A stretch of 23,623 nt of DNA from JBAZOY01 sp041648505. Its GTDB lineage: Bacteria; Desulfobacterota; Syntrophia; Syntrophales; CG2-30-49-12. Under the pieces are notes generated by a model. The model made no database searches. It was not told the DNA's origin and worked only from the letters and a program-made list of their open reading frames with translations. Made by a program: the position numbers and the translations under genes. The stretch is taken from the NCBI GenBank assembly GCA_041648505.1, contig JBAZOY010000036.1, forward strand, positions 1 through 23,623, written 5' to 3'. This document shows, one piece after another, positions 6,104-15,132 of this stretch (positions are counted from its first letter, which is position 1; each line of letters begins with the position of its first letter).

Positions 6104-8671
6104 ATGCCTAAAAAGAGAGTTTATGAGTTGGCCAAAGAACTCGGCCTTGATAATACGGAATTTATCTCTCGTCTGGAAAAGATCGGTATTGCTGTGAAGT
6201 CGCATTCAAGCACCATTGAAGATTCTGATGTACAGAGAATCAAAGAAGAATTACTGTCCAGTGATCCTCTTGAGGTAGTTGAAAAAAGGATAAAATCCAC
6301 TGTAATAAGAAGAAGAGCTGTTCGCCAGCATGTTGATGAGGTAAAAACGGAGGCAGTCGATGAAGTCACTCCTGTCGAGATTTCAAAAGAGGAAACAGAG
6401 CATCCCCCGCAAGAAGCCAGTCGGGTGGAAGTAATTATAGAAAAAGAAGCCGCTATCCTGAAAAAACCAATACCCGACAAGGAGGTGTTGGAAAGTAAAC
6501 CGGGAAAAGTAGCTGCCGAAGAAAAACCTGCCCCTCCTCCTATCTCCCCGCCGGCATCCGTAGCTGCGAAACCAGAGGAACCTGCGACGCCTGAAAAGAA
6601 AGAGACTAAACCTGCTCAGATACCAAAAAAGCCTGCAACAGAAATTAAGAAAGAAATTCCAGAGAAAACAAAGCCTGTAGTCATTGAAGATACCACTCCT
6701 TCTAAAGAGGAGAAACCAAAGAAAAAGTGGAAGAAACCGGTGGAGGTGGTGATAGGGGATCAACTGCCAACACGGAAAAAGGTTGTCGTCAAAAAAACTA
6801 CAGGTAAAAAAGGCAGATACCCAAAGACGGAAAAAGTCGAAGAGAGGGCTGCAAGGTGGAGGGAAGAAAAAAAGGCTCCCGTTATCAGAATGAAAAAAAC
6901 GGTTATTACCGTTCCCAGGGCTATCAAGAGAAGGATAAAGGTAGGGGAGGAGATAATAGTTGGTGACCTTGCCAGGAAGATGGGTGTTAAGGCTTCTGAG
7001 GTGATCCGCAAATTGATCTCCATTGGTATGATGGTAACCATTAACCAGCCGATTGATCACGAGGCTGCAACTATCATTGCCAGTGAATTTGAATACCAAG
7101 TGGAGCCTATAACTAACGAATATGCTGGATCCGTGCAACAAGCAGCTATATCCGAGAAAAATCTCAAACCCAGGGCTCCGGTTGTTACTATTATGGGACA
7201 TGTTGACCATGGCAAGACATCCCTTCTGGATACCATTAGACATACTAATGTAATCGACGGCGAGGTAGGTGGTATCACCCAGGCTATCGGAGCATATCAT
7301 GTACATATAAAAGACAGGGATATTATCTTTCTCGATACTCCTGGTCACGAAGCCTTCACTGCCATGAGGGCCAGAGGAGCTCAGGTTACAGATATTGTTA
7401 TTCTTGTCATTGCCGCTGACGACGGAGTTATGGATCAGACCATCGAGGCCATCAATCACTCAAAGGTAGCCGGCGTTCCTATCATTGTGGCAATCAATAA
7501 AATTGATAAACCAAACACTGATCCGGAAAAGATCAAGCAGGCATTGACTGAATATGATCTTGTACCTGAAGAATGGGGTGGTAGCACCATATTCTGTGAA
7601 GTATCTGCAAAGAAAAAACTAGGCATTGAGGAACTTCTCGAGATGGTACTTCTTCAAGCAGACGTCATGGAGCTAAAAGCCGATCCCGATCAGCCTGCCC
7701 GTGGCATAGTTATTGAGGCAAAGCTTGATCGTAGGCGCGGAGCCGTGGCAACCGTTTTAATCCAGGAAGGTACCCTAAGAGAGGGGGATACTTTTGTATC
7801 GAAAACTGAGACTGGAAAAGTCCGGTTGATGACCAACGACAAGGGACAAAGGATCAAAGAGGCAGGACCGTCAATACCGGTGGAAGTTATTGGATTTTCG
7901 AAGGCCCCTCAGGTAGGTGCCGAATTTATTTGCGTGGAAGACGAGAAAAAAGCACGCAGTATCGGAGAGTACTGGCTCAGAAAAGAACGGGAACGGGATC
8001 TTTCCGCTTCTTCCAAGATTACCCTCGAGCAATTATATCAGAAAATTAAAGAGGGGACAAAGGAGTTCAATGTCATTATCAAGGGTGATGTCCAGGGGTC
8101 AGTTGAGGCCCTAACCGAAAATTTGAATAAACTAAGCACAGTAGATGTAAAATTGAAAATCATCCACAGTTGCACAGGAACTATTACAGAAACAGACGTG
8201 ATGCTGGCTTCGGCATCTAATGCAATCATTGTTGGTTTTAATGTCAGACCCGATAGTAGAGTCGTCGAGGTGGCGGAAACGGAAGGGGTCGACATTAAAC
8301 TATACGATATTATATATAACGTCATTGCCGATGTGAAGGACGCCATGGAAGGTCTTCTTGAACCCGTTTACAAAGAGGTAGTCCAGGGACGTGCCGAGGT
8401 CAGACAGCTATTTAAGATACCAAAGATAGGAACCATAGCCGGTAGTTATGTAACAGACGGAAAGATTACCAGGAAGTCTAATCTTAAGCTGGTGAGAGAC
8501 GGTGTGCCGATTTACGATGGCAAACTGCTCTCCCTTAAACGGTTTAATGAAGATGCAAAAGAAGTTCAAGCAGGATTCGAATGTGGTATAGGGATAGAGA
8601 ATTTTAATGATATCAGAATAGGAGATATCATCGAGGCGTATGTTAACGAACAAATGGAAAGGAAGTTATAA
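6104..8671 (+). CDS. infB: Translation initiation factor IF-2
   Basis: IF-2 is the GTPase that brings initiator fMet-tRNA to the 30S subunit and promotes subunit joining. The 855-residue protein opens with an IF2_N domain (about 1-50), then a long low-complexity linker rich in Lys, Glu and Pro (about 85-260), then a second IF2_N domain (about 283-340). The G domain has all motifs: GHVDHGKT (365-372), DTPGH (411-415), NKID (465-468) and SAK (501-503). The beta-barrel and C-terminal fMet-tRNA-binding domains follow to the end. The ribosome binding site GGAG (6090-6093) lies 10 bases before the ATG, after a 97-base gap from nusA with no gene in it. The low-complexity linker varies in all IF-2 proteins and is not unusual here. 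Confidence 0.98.
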   Translation: MPKKRVYELAKELGLDNTEFISRLEKIGIAVKSHSSTIEDSDVQRIKEELLSSDPLEVVEKRIKSTVIRRRAVRQHVDEVKTEAVDEVTPVEISKEETEHPPQEASRVEVIIEKEAAILKKPIPDKEVLESKPGKVAAEEKPAPPPISPPASVAAKPEEPATPEKKETKPAQIPKKPATEIKKEIPEKTKPVVIEDTTPSKEEKPKKKWKKPVEVVIGDQLPTRKKVVVKKTTGKKGRYPKTEKVEERAARWREEKKAPVIRMKKTVITVPRAIKRRIKVGEEIIVGDLARKMGVKASEVIRKLISIGMMVTINQPIDHEAATIIASEFEYQVEPITNEYAGSVQQAAISEKNLKPRAPVVTIMGHVDHGKTSLLDTIRHTNVIDGEVGGITQAIGAYHVHIKDRDIIFLDTPGHEAFTAMRARGAQVTDIVILVIAADDGVMDQTIEAINHSKVAGVPIIVAINKIDKPNTDPEKIKQALTEYDLVPEEWGGSTIFCEVSAKKKLGIEELLEMVLLQADVMELKADPDQPARGIVIEAKLDRRRGAVATVLIQEGTLREGDTFVSKTETGKVRLMTNDKGQRIKEAGPSIPVEVIGFSKAPQVGAEFICVEDEKKARSIGEYWLRKERERDLSASSKITLEQLYQKIKEGTKEFNVIIKGDVQGSVEALTENLNKLSTVDVKLKIIHSCTGTITETDVMLASASNAIIVGFNVRPDSRVVEVAETEGVDIKLYDIIYNVIADVKDAMEGLLEPVYKEVVQGRAEVRQLFKIPKIGTIAGSYVTDGKITRKSNLKLVRDGVPIYDGKLLSLKRFNEDAKEVQAGFECGIGIENFNDIRIGDIIEAYVNEQMERKL

Positions 8672-8714
8672 ACAGTCCTCTCGGCAACCCAACAGGCAAA
8701 AAAGAAAATAAAAG

Positions 8715-9029
8715 ATGGGCGTCGGGTTAAGTATAGTAGATTTATTGTTTACTGAGAGCAGTTCCCTGAAAGAAAAAAGGGGAGTACTGAGCAGGATACT
8801 AAAGCGAACGCAAAATACTTTTAATATTTCCATTGCTGAAATCGGTGAAACTGATCGATGGAGGCGAGCTAAGGTTGGTTTTAGCATAGTCGGAAACGAC
8901 AGACGTTATATAAATGGCAAGATAGACCATATCTTAGAGTTTATAAATAACCTGCAGCTTGCCGAGGTAATAAATACGGAGATTGAAATTATAAGCATCT
9001 CAGATACAATGGATTCATGTGCTATCTGA
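8715..9029 (+). CDS. DUF503 (YlxP-like) family protein
   Basis: This is a 104-residue member of DUF503, a small ferredoxin-fold-like family of unknown biochemical role that is commonly encoded between infB and rbfA. The family hallmarks are visible: an N-terminal beta strand, SSLKEKRGVLSRIL (about 16-29) with the conserved SLKEKR, then FNISIAEIGETDRWRRAKVGFSIVGND (split about 36-62), typically the most conserved part. The ribosome binding site is weak (A-rich, no clear GGAG). It lies 43 bases after infB and 9 bases before rbfA. The context suggests a role linked to ribosome maturation or initiation, but this is guilt by association only. Confidence 0.88.
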   Translation: MGVGLSIVDLLFTESSSLKEKRGVLSRILKRTQNTFNISIAEIGETDRWRRAKVGFSIVGNDRRYINGKIDHILEFINNLQLAEVINTEIEIISISDTMDSCAI

Positions 9030-9038
9030 CAGGCAAGT

Positions 9039-9398
9039 ATGATGAACTTTAAAAGAGCAAACCGGGTAGCTGAGCTTATCAAAATGGAAGTCTCGGATCT
9101 ACTGCTAAAGCGGGTCAGGGACCCACGTATCGGGCTAATCACCATTACAGGGGTGAAATTGACCGATGATTTACGCCTGGCGAAGATATTCTTTGTTGAA
9201 ATGGGAAAAGATACCTGCTCTGATGAAACCAGAACAGGCCTTCAGAAGGCAACAGGTTTTTTGAAAATGGAGTTGGGAAAGAGATTGCAATTGCGCTACG
9301 TACCGGAACTCATCTTCGTTTATGATGAATCATTTGCCTATGGAAGTCACATAGAAAAACTTTTAGCAGAAATACAACATATAGATACCGAGGCGTGA
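9039..9398 (+). CDS. rbfA: 30S ribosome-binding factor RbfA
   Basis: RbfA is a small single-KH-domain protein that binds the 30S subunit and assists 16S rRNA 5' end processing and cold adaptation. The 119-residue length is normal. Family features include the N-terminal RANRVAELIKMEVSDLLLKRVRDPR (within about 5-30), the strand GLITITGVKLTDDLRLAKIFF, and the C-terminal LRYVPELIFVYDESFAYGSHIEKLL region. Two ATG codons are adjacent (9039 and 9042), and either may be used. Its stop overlaps the nrnA start in a GTGA, so translation of nrnA is probably coupled to it. Confidence 0.95.
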   Translation: MMNFKRANRVAELIKMEVSDLLLKRVRDPRIGLITITGVKLTDDLRLAKIFFVEMGKDTCSDETRTGLQKATGFLKMELGKRLQLRYVPELIFVYDESFAYGSHIEKLLAEIQHIDTEA

Positions 9399-10360
9399 TT
9401 ATTACAAATATCGTTGATATCATCAATAATAGCCATGTTTTCCTTATTACCTCCCATGTGAGACCCGATGGCGACTCCATTGGTTCGGAATTGGCTTTAT
9501 ACCACATACTTCGGCATATGGAAAAGGAGGCAATTGTTTATAATCATGATGAAACCCCCCGGAATTATCGTTTTCTTCCCGGCAGTGATATTATAGTTCA
9601 CCAACTTCCCATAACGGATAAATTCGACGCTGCCTTTGTCTTGGATTGTAGTGAGTTGGAACGTGTAGGAGGAGAAGCAAACAAGATAAAAACGGTGAAG
9701 CGGCTTATAAACATCGACCATCATATTCATATCTCCGACAAAAGCTTCTGTGATATTGCCTTCATTGATCATCAGGCAAGTTCTACAGCAGAGTTAATCT
9801 ACCGGCTTGCAGAGAAAATGGTTGTTGATCTGACAAAAGAAATGGCAACCAATTTATACGCTGCCATCCTGACGGATACAGGAGGTTTTCGCTACGGAAA
9901 CACAAAGCGTGGCACCCTGATAGCTGCGGGTAATTTAATAGAAAAAGGCGCTAATCCGCAATGGATAGCAGAAAACATATTCGAAAGCAAACCATTAGCT
10001 AAAATAAAACTCTCTATGAAAGTACTTGAGACCCTGACTTTTGATTGTGATGGAAAAATCGCCTCCACAGTAGTTTTACAGAAGACCATCAAGTCTGTCG
10101 GGGCATTACCGGAACATACCGAAGATTTAGTAGATACACCCCGTTCTATTGAGGGAGTGGAAATTTCCATACTTTACAACGAATTATCGTCGAATTATTT
10201 TAAGATCAGTCTGCGATCAAAGGGGAAAATCAACGTAGAACCAGTTGCCAGAGCATTTGGAGGAGGAGGACATACTAATGCATCCGGTTGTGAGGTCGAA
10301 GGGGATATTGAAACAATCAAGCATCGTGTACTGGATATAATCAAGGCATGTTCTAAGTGA
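9395..10360 (+). CDS. nrnA: DHH/DHHA1 family phosphoesterase, NrnA-like (nanoRNase / pAp phosphatase)
   Basis: NrnA-type proteins degrade 2-5 nucleotide RNAs and dephosphorylate 3'-phosphoadenosine 5'-phosphate, using Mn2+. The 321-residue protein has all DHH motifs: motif I HVRPDGDSIGS (21-31, metal-binding Asp25 and Asp27), motif II VLDCSE (Asp84), motif III DHH (108-110) and motif IV LTDTGGFRYGNT (159-170). A C-terminal DHHA1 substrate-binding domain carries GGGGHTNASG (289-298). The start is a GTG whose last two bases, with the following A, form the rbfA stop. The downstream end repeats the same GTGA overlap with truB. The rbfA-nrnA-truB order is widespread in Gram-positive and deltaproteobacterial genomes. 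Whether nanoRNA or pAp is the main substrate cannot be told from sequence. Confidence 0.93.
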   Translation: MIITNIVDIINNSHVFLITSHVRPDGDSIGSELALYHILRHMEKEAIVYNHDETPRNYRFLPGSDIIVHQLPITDKFDAAFVLDCSELERVGGEANKIKTVKRLINIDHHIHISDKSFCDIAFIDHQASSTAELIYRLAEKMVVDLTKEMATNLYAAILTDTGGFRYGNTKRGTLIAAGNLIEKGANPQWIAENIFESKPLAKIKLSMKVLETLTFDCDGKIASTVVLQKTIKSVGALPEHTEDLVDTPRSIEGVEISILYNELSSNYFKISLRSKGKINVEPVARAFGGGGHTNASGCEVEGDIETIKHRVLDIIKACSK

Positions 10361-11304
10361 AGTCCCCTCCCTTGGACGGTATTGTTGTGATAGATAAGCC
10401 TCCGGGAAAAACATCCCATACTGTGGTATCGGATGTTAAAAGGTTGCTCAATGTGAGGAAAGCCGGTCATACTGGTACCCTGGATCCTCTGGCAACAGGA
10501 GTCCTTCCCGTATGCATAAATGAGGCAACGAAACTCGTACAGTTCTTTTCACCGGACGATAAGGAATACAGGGCAACAATGCTATTGGGAGTAGAAACTG
10601 ACACTCTCGACATGGAAGGAGAAATAATTGCTCAGCATGAACCCTGTGTTAAAAGAGGAGACATAGAAAAAGCTTTGACTAGCTTTGTCGGAAAGGTAGA
10701 ACAATTTCCTCCTCGTTACTCGGCAGTTAAATTTCGAGGGAAACCGCTTTACAAGTGGGCAAGAAAAGGTATTAACGTTGATCCACCTCCGAGAAACGTT
10801 GAAATTTACGCTATTACGATCGAAGAAACTGTTTTGCCCCGTGTGAGCTTCACGGTATCCTGCTCCAGCGGTACCTATGTACGTTCTTTATGTTCTGATG
10901 CAGGTAAAATGTTAGGCTGCGGTGCATGTCTTGTAGGATTGCGAAGGACGAAAAGCGGCCGTTTTCATGAAAACATGGCAATACCCATTGAGGATATTGC
11001 CGACGAAAAAAAGCGGGAAGTACTTGCGGCAAATATCGTACCGCTGGTGGAAGCCATGCCGGAGCTTGCCACCATCAATGTAGGTCAGATATTGGTAGAA
11101 AAGTTAAGGAAAGGATATCAACCGACCGCCGATGTAATCAGAATAAATTGTACCCCTTTTCTTGTTGCCGGAGATATGGTAGGGTTTATATCCTATGATC
11201 ACCGACTTGTTGCAATAGGAAAATTGCTTTATGATTCGGATCAAATGGCTTTGGTGGAAGAAAAAAAACAGGTGGTCAAAATCCTTAGGGTATTTAATTG
11301 TTAA
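10357..11304 (+). CDS. truB: tRNA pseudouridine(55) synthase TruB
   Basis: TruB isomerises U55 in the T loop of elongator tRNAs to pseudouridine and also acts as a tRNA chaperone. In 315 residues the N-terminal catalytic domain holds GIVVIDKPPGKTS (8-20) and the active-site motif AGHTGTLDPLATGVLP (36-51) with catalytic Asp43. The conserved KDEYRA-like DKEYRA segment and the RYSAVKFRGKPLYKWAR loop follow. The last 80 residues look like a PUA domain. The GTG start overlaps the nrnA stop by 4 bases, with no independent ribosome binding site evident, so translational coupling is likely. rpsO begins 63 bases after the stop. Confidence 0.96.
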   Translation: MKSPPLDGIVVIDKPPGKTSHTVVSDVKRLLNVRKAGHTGTLDPLATGVLPVCINEATKLVQFFSPDDKEYRATMLLGVETDTLDMEGEIIAQHEPCVKRGDIEKALTSFVGKVEQFPPRYSAVKFRGKPLYKWARKGINVDPPPRNVEIYAITIEETVLPRVSFTVSCSSGTYVRSLCSDAGKMLGCGACLVGLRRTKSGRFHENMAIPIEDIADEKKREVLAANIVPLVEAMPELATINVGQILVEKLRKGYQPTADVIRINCTPFLVAGDMVGFISYDHRLVAIGKLLYDSDQMALVEEKKQVVKILRVFNC

Positions 11305-11367
11305 ACTTCCAGGTTAGGCAAAGGTACCCCGAGTAGTTATACTGAAGACAATGGAGGAGATAAAACA

Positions 11368-11634
11368 GTGCTAGATACGGAACAAAGAGAAAAAATAATC
11401 GGTAATTTTCAATTGCATGAAAAAGACACGGGATCCCCGGAGGTCCAGATTGCGCTCATGACGGCCAGAATAGTATATTTAACGGAACACTTTAAGGCCC
11501 ACAAAAAGGATCACCATTCCCGCAGAGGACTTTTAAAACTTGTCGGGCAGAGAAGAAAGCTTCTCGACTATCTGAAAAAACAGGAGATGGAAAGATACAG
11601 GACAGTGCTTCAGCGCTTGGGTCTCCGAAAATAG
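11368..11634 (+). CDS. rpsO: 30S ribosomal protein S15
   Basis: S15 binds the central domain of 16S rRNA early in 30S assembly. The 88-residue protein has the normal length, with HEKDTGSPEVQIALMTARI near the N-terminus and the HHSRRGLLKLVGQRRKLLDYL helix that contacts rRNA. The start is a GTG, 10 bases after a strong GGAGG (11353-11357). In E. coli S15 represses its own mRNA through a leader pseudoknot; the 63-base leader here (11305-11367) is long enough for such control, but I could not identify a clear structure by eye. The order truB-rpsO-pnp is the standard one. Confidence 0.98.
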   Translation: MLDTEQREKIIGNFQLHEKDTGSPEVQIALMTARIVYLTEHFKAHKKDHHSRRGLLKLVGQRRKLLDYLKKQEMERYRTVLQRLGLRK

Positions 11635-11690
11635 GCAATAGGCCTCATTCTTTGCCGTCATTATAAATATACTCTCGAAAGGAAAATATT

Positions 11691-13814
11691 ATGAGTAAAG
11701 TGTTTAGCACAGACTTCGCGGGAAGAAACCTATCCCTTAAAGCGCATTATTTAGCAGGTCAAGCAGATGGTGCGATCCTTGCCTCTTATGGCGATACAGT
11801 TGTTCTCGTAACGGTCGTTTCATTGAAAAACGCAAGGGAAGGGCTCGATTTTTTGCCCCTCACAGTAGACTATCAGGAAAAGACCTTCGCCGCGGGGAAA
11901 ATCCCCGGTGGATTTTTCAAGAGAGAAGGTCGGCTCAATGAGCGTGAAACATTGATTTCAAGAGTCATTGACAGATCAATCCGCCCCCTGATTCCAAGGG
12001 GTTACTTCTATGAGACACAAATTGTGGCAACTGTACTTTCCGTAGATAATGCAAATGATACCGAAATTACGGCCATGTTAGGTGCTTCGGCCGCTCTTGA
12101 AATATCAGATATACCTTTCGATGGTCCAATTGCCGCCGTCAGAATCGGTCGGTTGGAAGGAGAATTTTTATGTAACCCATCACCGGAAGAATTAGAAAAA
12201 AGTGATTTAAATCTCTTTTTAGTGGGGAGAAAGGTTCTTCCTGGTACGAACGGTAATAAATTTGATGTGAACTTAGTGATGCTTGAAGGAGGAGCTCGTG
12301 AGGTCGAAGAAGATGTAATTATTGATGCTATCAATTTAGGACTTAACGTAATCCGTCCCTTAATCGAACTTCAAGACAGTATGCGCGAGGCCATTGGAAA
12401 AGAAAAGAGGCATCTAAAACTATCGCCCCCTGATCAGGCCCTTGTCACGAAGGTTGCCGCCACTGCCGGGGAAGGCCTGAAAGACGCCTACACCACAGGG
12501 AAAAAACTGGAAAGGTATGCAAAACTTGATCGTCTAAGAGAGAAGGTAATCGAAGAGATAACTATGGAAGATACAGGGCTTCGCCCTGTGGTTCGGGATA
12601 TATTCGAAAATCTCGAACAACGTACTATCAGACAGATGATATTACACGAAAAAAGAAGGATTGATGGAAGGTCCAACACGGAGATTAGACCGATTAGTAC
12701 CGAGGTCGGAATTTTGCCCAGGGTTCACGGATCAGCTATCTTTACCAGAGGCGAGACCCAGGTTCTTGCTGCATTGACACTCGGTACATCCTCAGACGAA
12801 CAACGAATGGATTATATCGGCGGTCAAGAAATGAGGACGTTTATGCTGCACTATAATTTCCCTCCCTATTGTGTTGCAGAAGCACGATCCTTAAGAAGCC
12901 CGGGAAGAAGAGAAATCGGGCATGGCGCCCTCGCCAGAAAAGCCCTGCTTCCCATCCTCCCTTCCGAGGAAGAGTTCCCATATACCATTAGAATTGTTTC
13001 CGAAGTCCTGTCGTCCAATGGTTCATCATCCATGGCCACGGTATGCGGTAGTATTCTCTCTCTGCTTGATGCCGGTGTACCGGTAAAGGACATCGTTGCC
13101 GGGATTGCCATGGGCCTGTTGAAAGAAGGTGACCAAGTGGTTATCCTGTCCGATATCCTTGGCGATGAAGACCATGCAGGTGATATGGACTTCAAGGTGT
13201 GCGGGACAAAAAAGGGAGTTACGGCTATGCAGATGGATATCAAGATCGGTGGAATTACGGAAGATATCCTGAGAGATGCTCTCTACCAGGCAAGAGAGGG
13301 AAGACTTTTTATCATTGAAAAAATAAAAGAAACAATATCTTCCCCACGAGAAGATCTATCCAGATACGCCCCTCGAATCACAACGATAAAGGTAAGGCCG
13401 GAGAAGGTAAGAGATGTGATCGGCGCCGGGGGGAAGAATATCAGACATATTGTTAGTGAGACAGGAGTCAATATCGATGTTGAGGATAACGGCACAGTAA
13501 CTATTGCATCCAGCGATGCAGAAGCCGCAGCCAGAGCTACCGCCATGGTCAAGTGGCTGACTGAGGATGCGGAAATAGGCAAGATATATCGGGGTACGGT
13601 TAAGAAGGTCGTTGATTTTGGTGCCTTCGTAGAGATACTGCCGGGCACAGAAGGGCTGGTACATATATCACAACTTGCCAATGAAAGGGTCAATAAAGTT
13701 ACGGATGTCCTGAATGAAGGAGATGAAGTGCAGGTAAAGGTCCTTGAAATTGACAGGCAAGGAAAGATCCGGCTCTCCAGGAAGGAAGCCCTGGGTTGGG
13801 ACAACAACGCATAA
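11691..13814 (+). CDS. pnp: Polyribonucleotide nucleotidyltransferase (PNPase)
   Basis: PNPase degrades RNA 3' to 5' by phosphorolysis, as a trimer, often within the degradosome. The 707 residues contain two RNase PH-like domains. The first carries the FFKREGRLNERETLISRVIDR region; the second has RDGR-type RRIDGRSNTEIRPIS, GSSSMATVCG and the metal/catalytic aspartates of GDMDFKV (Asp498, Asp500) and MQMDIK. An alpha-helical linker joins them. A KH domain (about 565-620, VIGAGGKNIRHI) and an S1 domain (about 622-695, GTVKKVVDFGAFVEILPG) finish the protein. The ribosome binding site GAAAGGAAAA precedes the ATG. In E. coli pnp mRNA is cut by RNase III between rpsO and pnp; I see no long hairpin in the 56-base gap here. 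Confidence 0.98.
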   Translation: MSKVFSTDFAGRNLSLKAHYLAGQADGAILASYGDTVVLVTVVSLKNAREGLDFLPLTVDYQEKTFAAGKIPGGFFKREGRLNERETLISRVIDRSIRPLIPRGYFYETQIVATVLSVDNANDTEITAMLGASAALEISDIPFDGPIAAVRIGRLEGEFLCNPSPEELEKSDLNLFLVGRKVLPGTNGNKFDVNLVMLEGGAREVEEDVIIDAINLGLNVIRPLIELQDSMREAIGKEKRHLKLSPPDQALVTKVAATAGEGLKDAYTTGKKLERYAKLDRLREKVIEEITMEDTGLRPVVRDIFENLEQRTIRQMILHEKRRIDGRSNTEIRPISTEVGILPRVHGSAIFTRGETQVLAALTLGTSSDEQRMDYIGGQEMRTFMLHYNFPPYCVAEARSLRSPGRREIGHGALARKALLPILPSEEEFPYTIRIVSEVLSSNGSSSMATVCGSILSLLDAGVPVKDIVAGIAMGLLKEGDQVVILSDILGDEDHAGDMDFKVCGTKKGVTAMQMDIKIGGITEDILRDALYQAREGRLFIIEKIKETISSPREDLSRYAPRITTIKVRPEKVRDVIGAGGKNIRHIVSETGVNIDVEDNGTVTIASSDAEAAARATAMVKWLTEDAEIGKIYRGTVKKVVDFGAFVEILPGTEGLVHISQLANERVNKVTDVLNEGDEVQVKVLEIDRQGKIRLSRKEALGWDNNA

Positions 13815-13874
13815 TAATATTTAGACCTTCATGGAGAAAAGCGAGGAATTGAGCACACTCAACGGATAACGGCA

Positions 13875-15119
13875 ATGTACAATAGAACCGTTCTGGACAA
13901 TGGTATCAGAGTTATTTCCGAAGAGATCGGTTACGTCAGGTCAGTTTCCATAGGAGTGTGGGTTCAGTGTGGTTCTCGTAACGAAGCCCCGGAAACAAAC
14001 GGAGTAGCTCATTTTATCGAGCACATGCTTTTCAAGGGGACCGAAAGTAGGTCTGCCCTGGATATTGCACTGACCATAGATTCCATCGGTGGTTTGATGA
14101 ACGCCGCCACGGGCAAGGAAGTAACATCTTTTTATGTCAAAATACCTGATTACCATCTTGCCCTAGCAATTGACCTGCTTGCGGACATATTTAAAAACTC
14201 ACGCTTTGATGCTGCAGAGATTAACAGAGAAATGGACGTGGTTCTCCAAGAAATTAATATGTCGGAGGATTCACCTGATGATTATATTCATGAGTTTTTT
14301 GATACCCTCTTTTGGGACAACCACCCTCTCAGTCGTCCGATTTTAGGAACAAGAGAATCCTTAGGAAAATTTAACAGAAGTACCCTCCTCAGTTTCTTCA
14401 ATACCAGATACAGAGGAAATGATCTCGTACTGACCGCTGCTGGTAATCTGAAACATGATGACCTGGTCGATATGGTTCGGCATGCCTTCGGGTCGCTGAC
14501 CGGAAAGGTTGTCAAAAGCGACTCTGTTAAACCGATAGTTTCATCGAAAGGAGCCGTTCTCGAAAAAGATCTGGAACAGGTGCATATGGTAATCGGCACC
14601 CTTGCCCCTTCTGCAAGCAGCCCCGAAAGATATCCGTGTTTTTTGATGAATGCAATCCTGGGTGGAAGCATGAGTTCAAGGTTATTTCAGGAAATAAGAG
14701 AAAAAAGAGGTCTGGCTTATGCCATCCATTCGTATATAATCCCTTATACGGACGTGGGTATGCTCGGCATATACGTGGGAACCAGTAAAGATAAAGTATC
14801 CGATGTCGTCGGCTTGATTCTTGAGATGCTAAAAGGGTTATGTAAAAATACTTTGACAGAAAAAGAGTTACATTCGGCAAAGGAATTGATCAAAGGCAAT
14901 TTCCTGTTAAGTATGGAGAGTACTGATAACCGTATGATGAAGCTGGCGAGGGATGAAATATACTTAAACAGATATATGCCTCCAGAAGAGGCTCTCGCCA
15001 AGATAGATGCTGTTACCATACAAGACATAATGAGCCTGGCCCGGGAAATGTTTAATCCCCATACCATAAGTCTTGCGGCCATCGGTAAGGTTTCAGAAAA
15101 AGATGTAAGGCTCAATTAG
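13875..15119 (+). CDS. M16 family zinc metallopeptidase
   Basis: This belongs to the pitrilysin / mitochondrial-processing-peptidase family, which hydrolyses short unfolded peptides in a clamshell chamber. The 414-residue protein has the inverted zinc motif HxxEH at 46-50 (HFIEH within GVAHFIEHMLFKGT), with the third ligand expected in the acidic NREMDVVLQEI segment (116-126). The C-terminal half holds the R-Y-like pair region LFQEIREKRGLAYAI expected of an active M16B subunit. No signal peptide is visible, so it is probably cytoplasmic. M16 genes directly after pnp are common in deltaproteobacteria and Firmicutes, where the physiological substrate is unknown. The Shine-Dalgarno sequence is weak, and a small TTGAG/CTCAA hairpin (13849-13862) lies just upstream of the start. 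Confidence 0.94.
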   Translation: MYNRTVLDNGIRVISEEIGYVRSVSIGVWVQCGSRNEAPETNGVAHFIEHMLFKGTESRSALDIALTIDSIGGLMNAATGKEVTSFYVKIPDYHLALAIDLLADIFKNSRFDAAEINREMDVVLQEINMSEDSPDDYIHEFFDTLFWDNHPLSRPILGTRESLGKFNRSTLLSFFNTRYRGNDLVLTAAGNLKHDDLVDMVRHAFGSLTGKVVKSDSVKPIVSSKGAVLEKDLEQVHMVIGTLAPSASSPERYPCFLMNAILGGSMSSRLFQEIREKRGLAYAIHSYIIPYTDVGMLGIYVGTSKDKVSDVVGLILEMLKGLCKNTLTEKELHSAKELIKGNFLLSMESTDNRMMKLARDEIYLNRYMPPEEALAKIDAVTIQDIMSLAREMFNPHTISLAAIGKVSEKDVRLN

Positions 15120-15132
15120 TTGTCGGAGAAAA

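Noticed and set aside
6383..7459. Long minus-strand open frame (358 codons) opposite infB
   Set aside because: It lies entirely antisense to the well-supported IF-2 gene. Its translation is rich in Phe, Arg and Leu, as expected when Lys/Glu-rich codons are read backwards, and it shows no domain.
13283..13807. Minus-strand open frame of 174 codons opposite the end of pnp
   Set aside because: It is antisense to the KH and S1 domains of PNPase, with Ser/Thr-rich, low-information translation and no ribosome binding site.
13849..13862. TTGAG/CTCAA hairpin before the M16 peptidase as a terminator
   Set aside because: The stem is only 5 bp and no T-run follows; it may affect translation initiation but does not look like a terminator.
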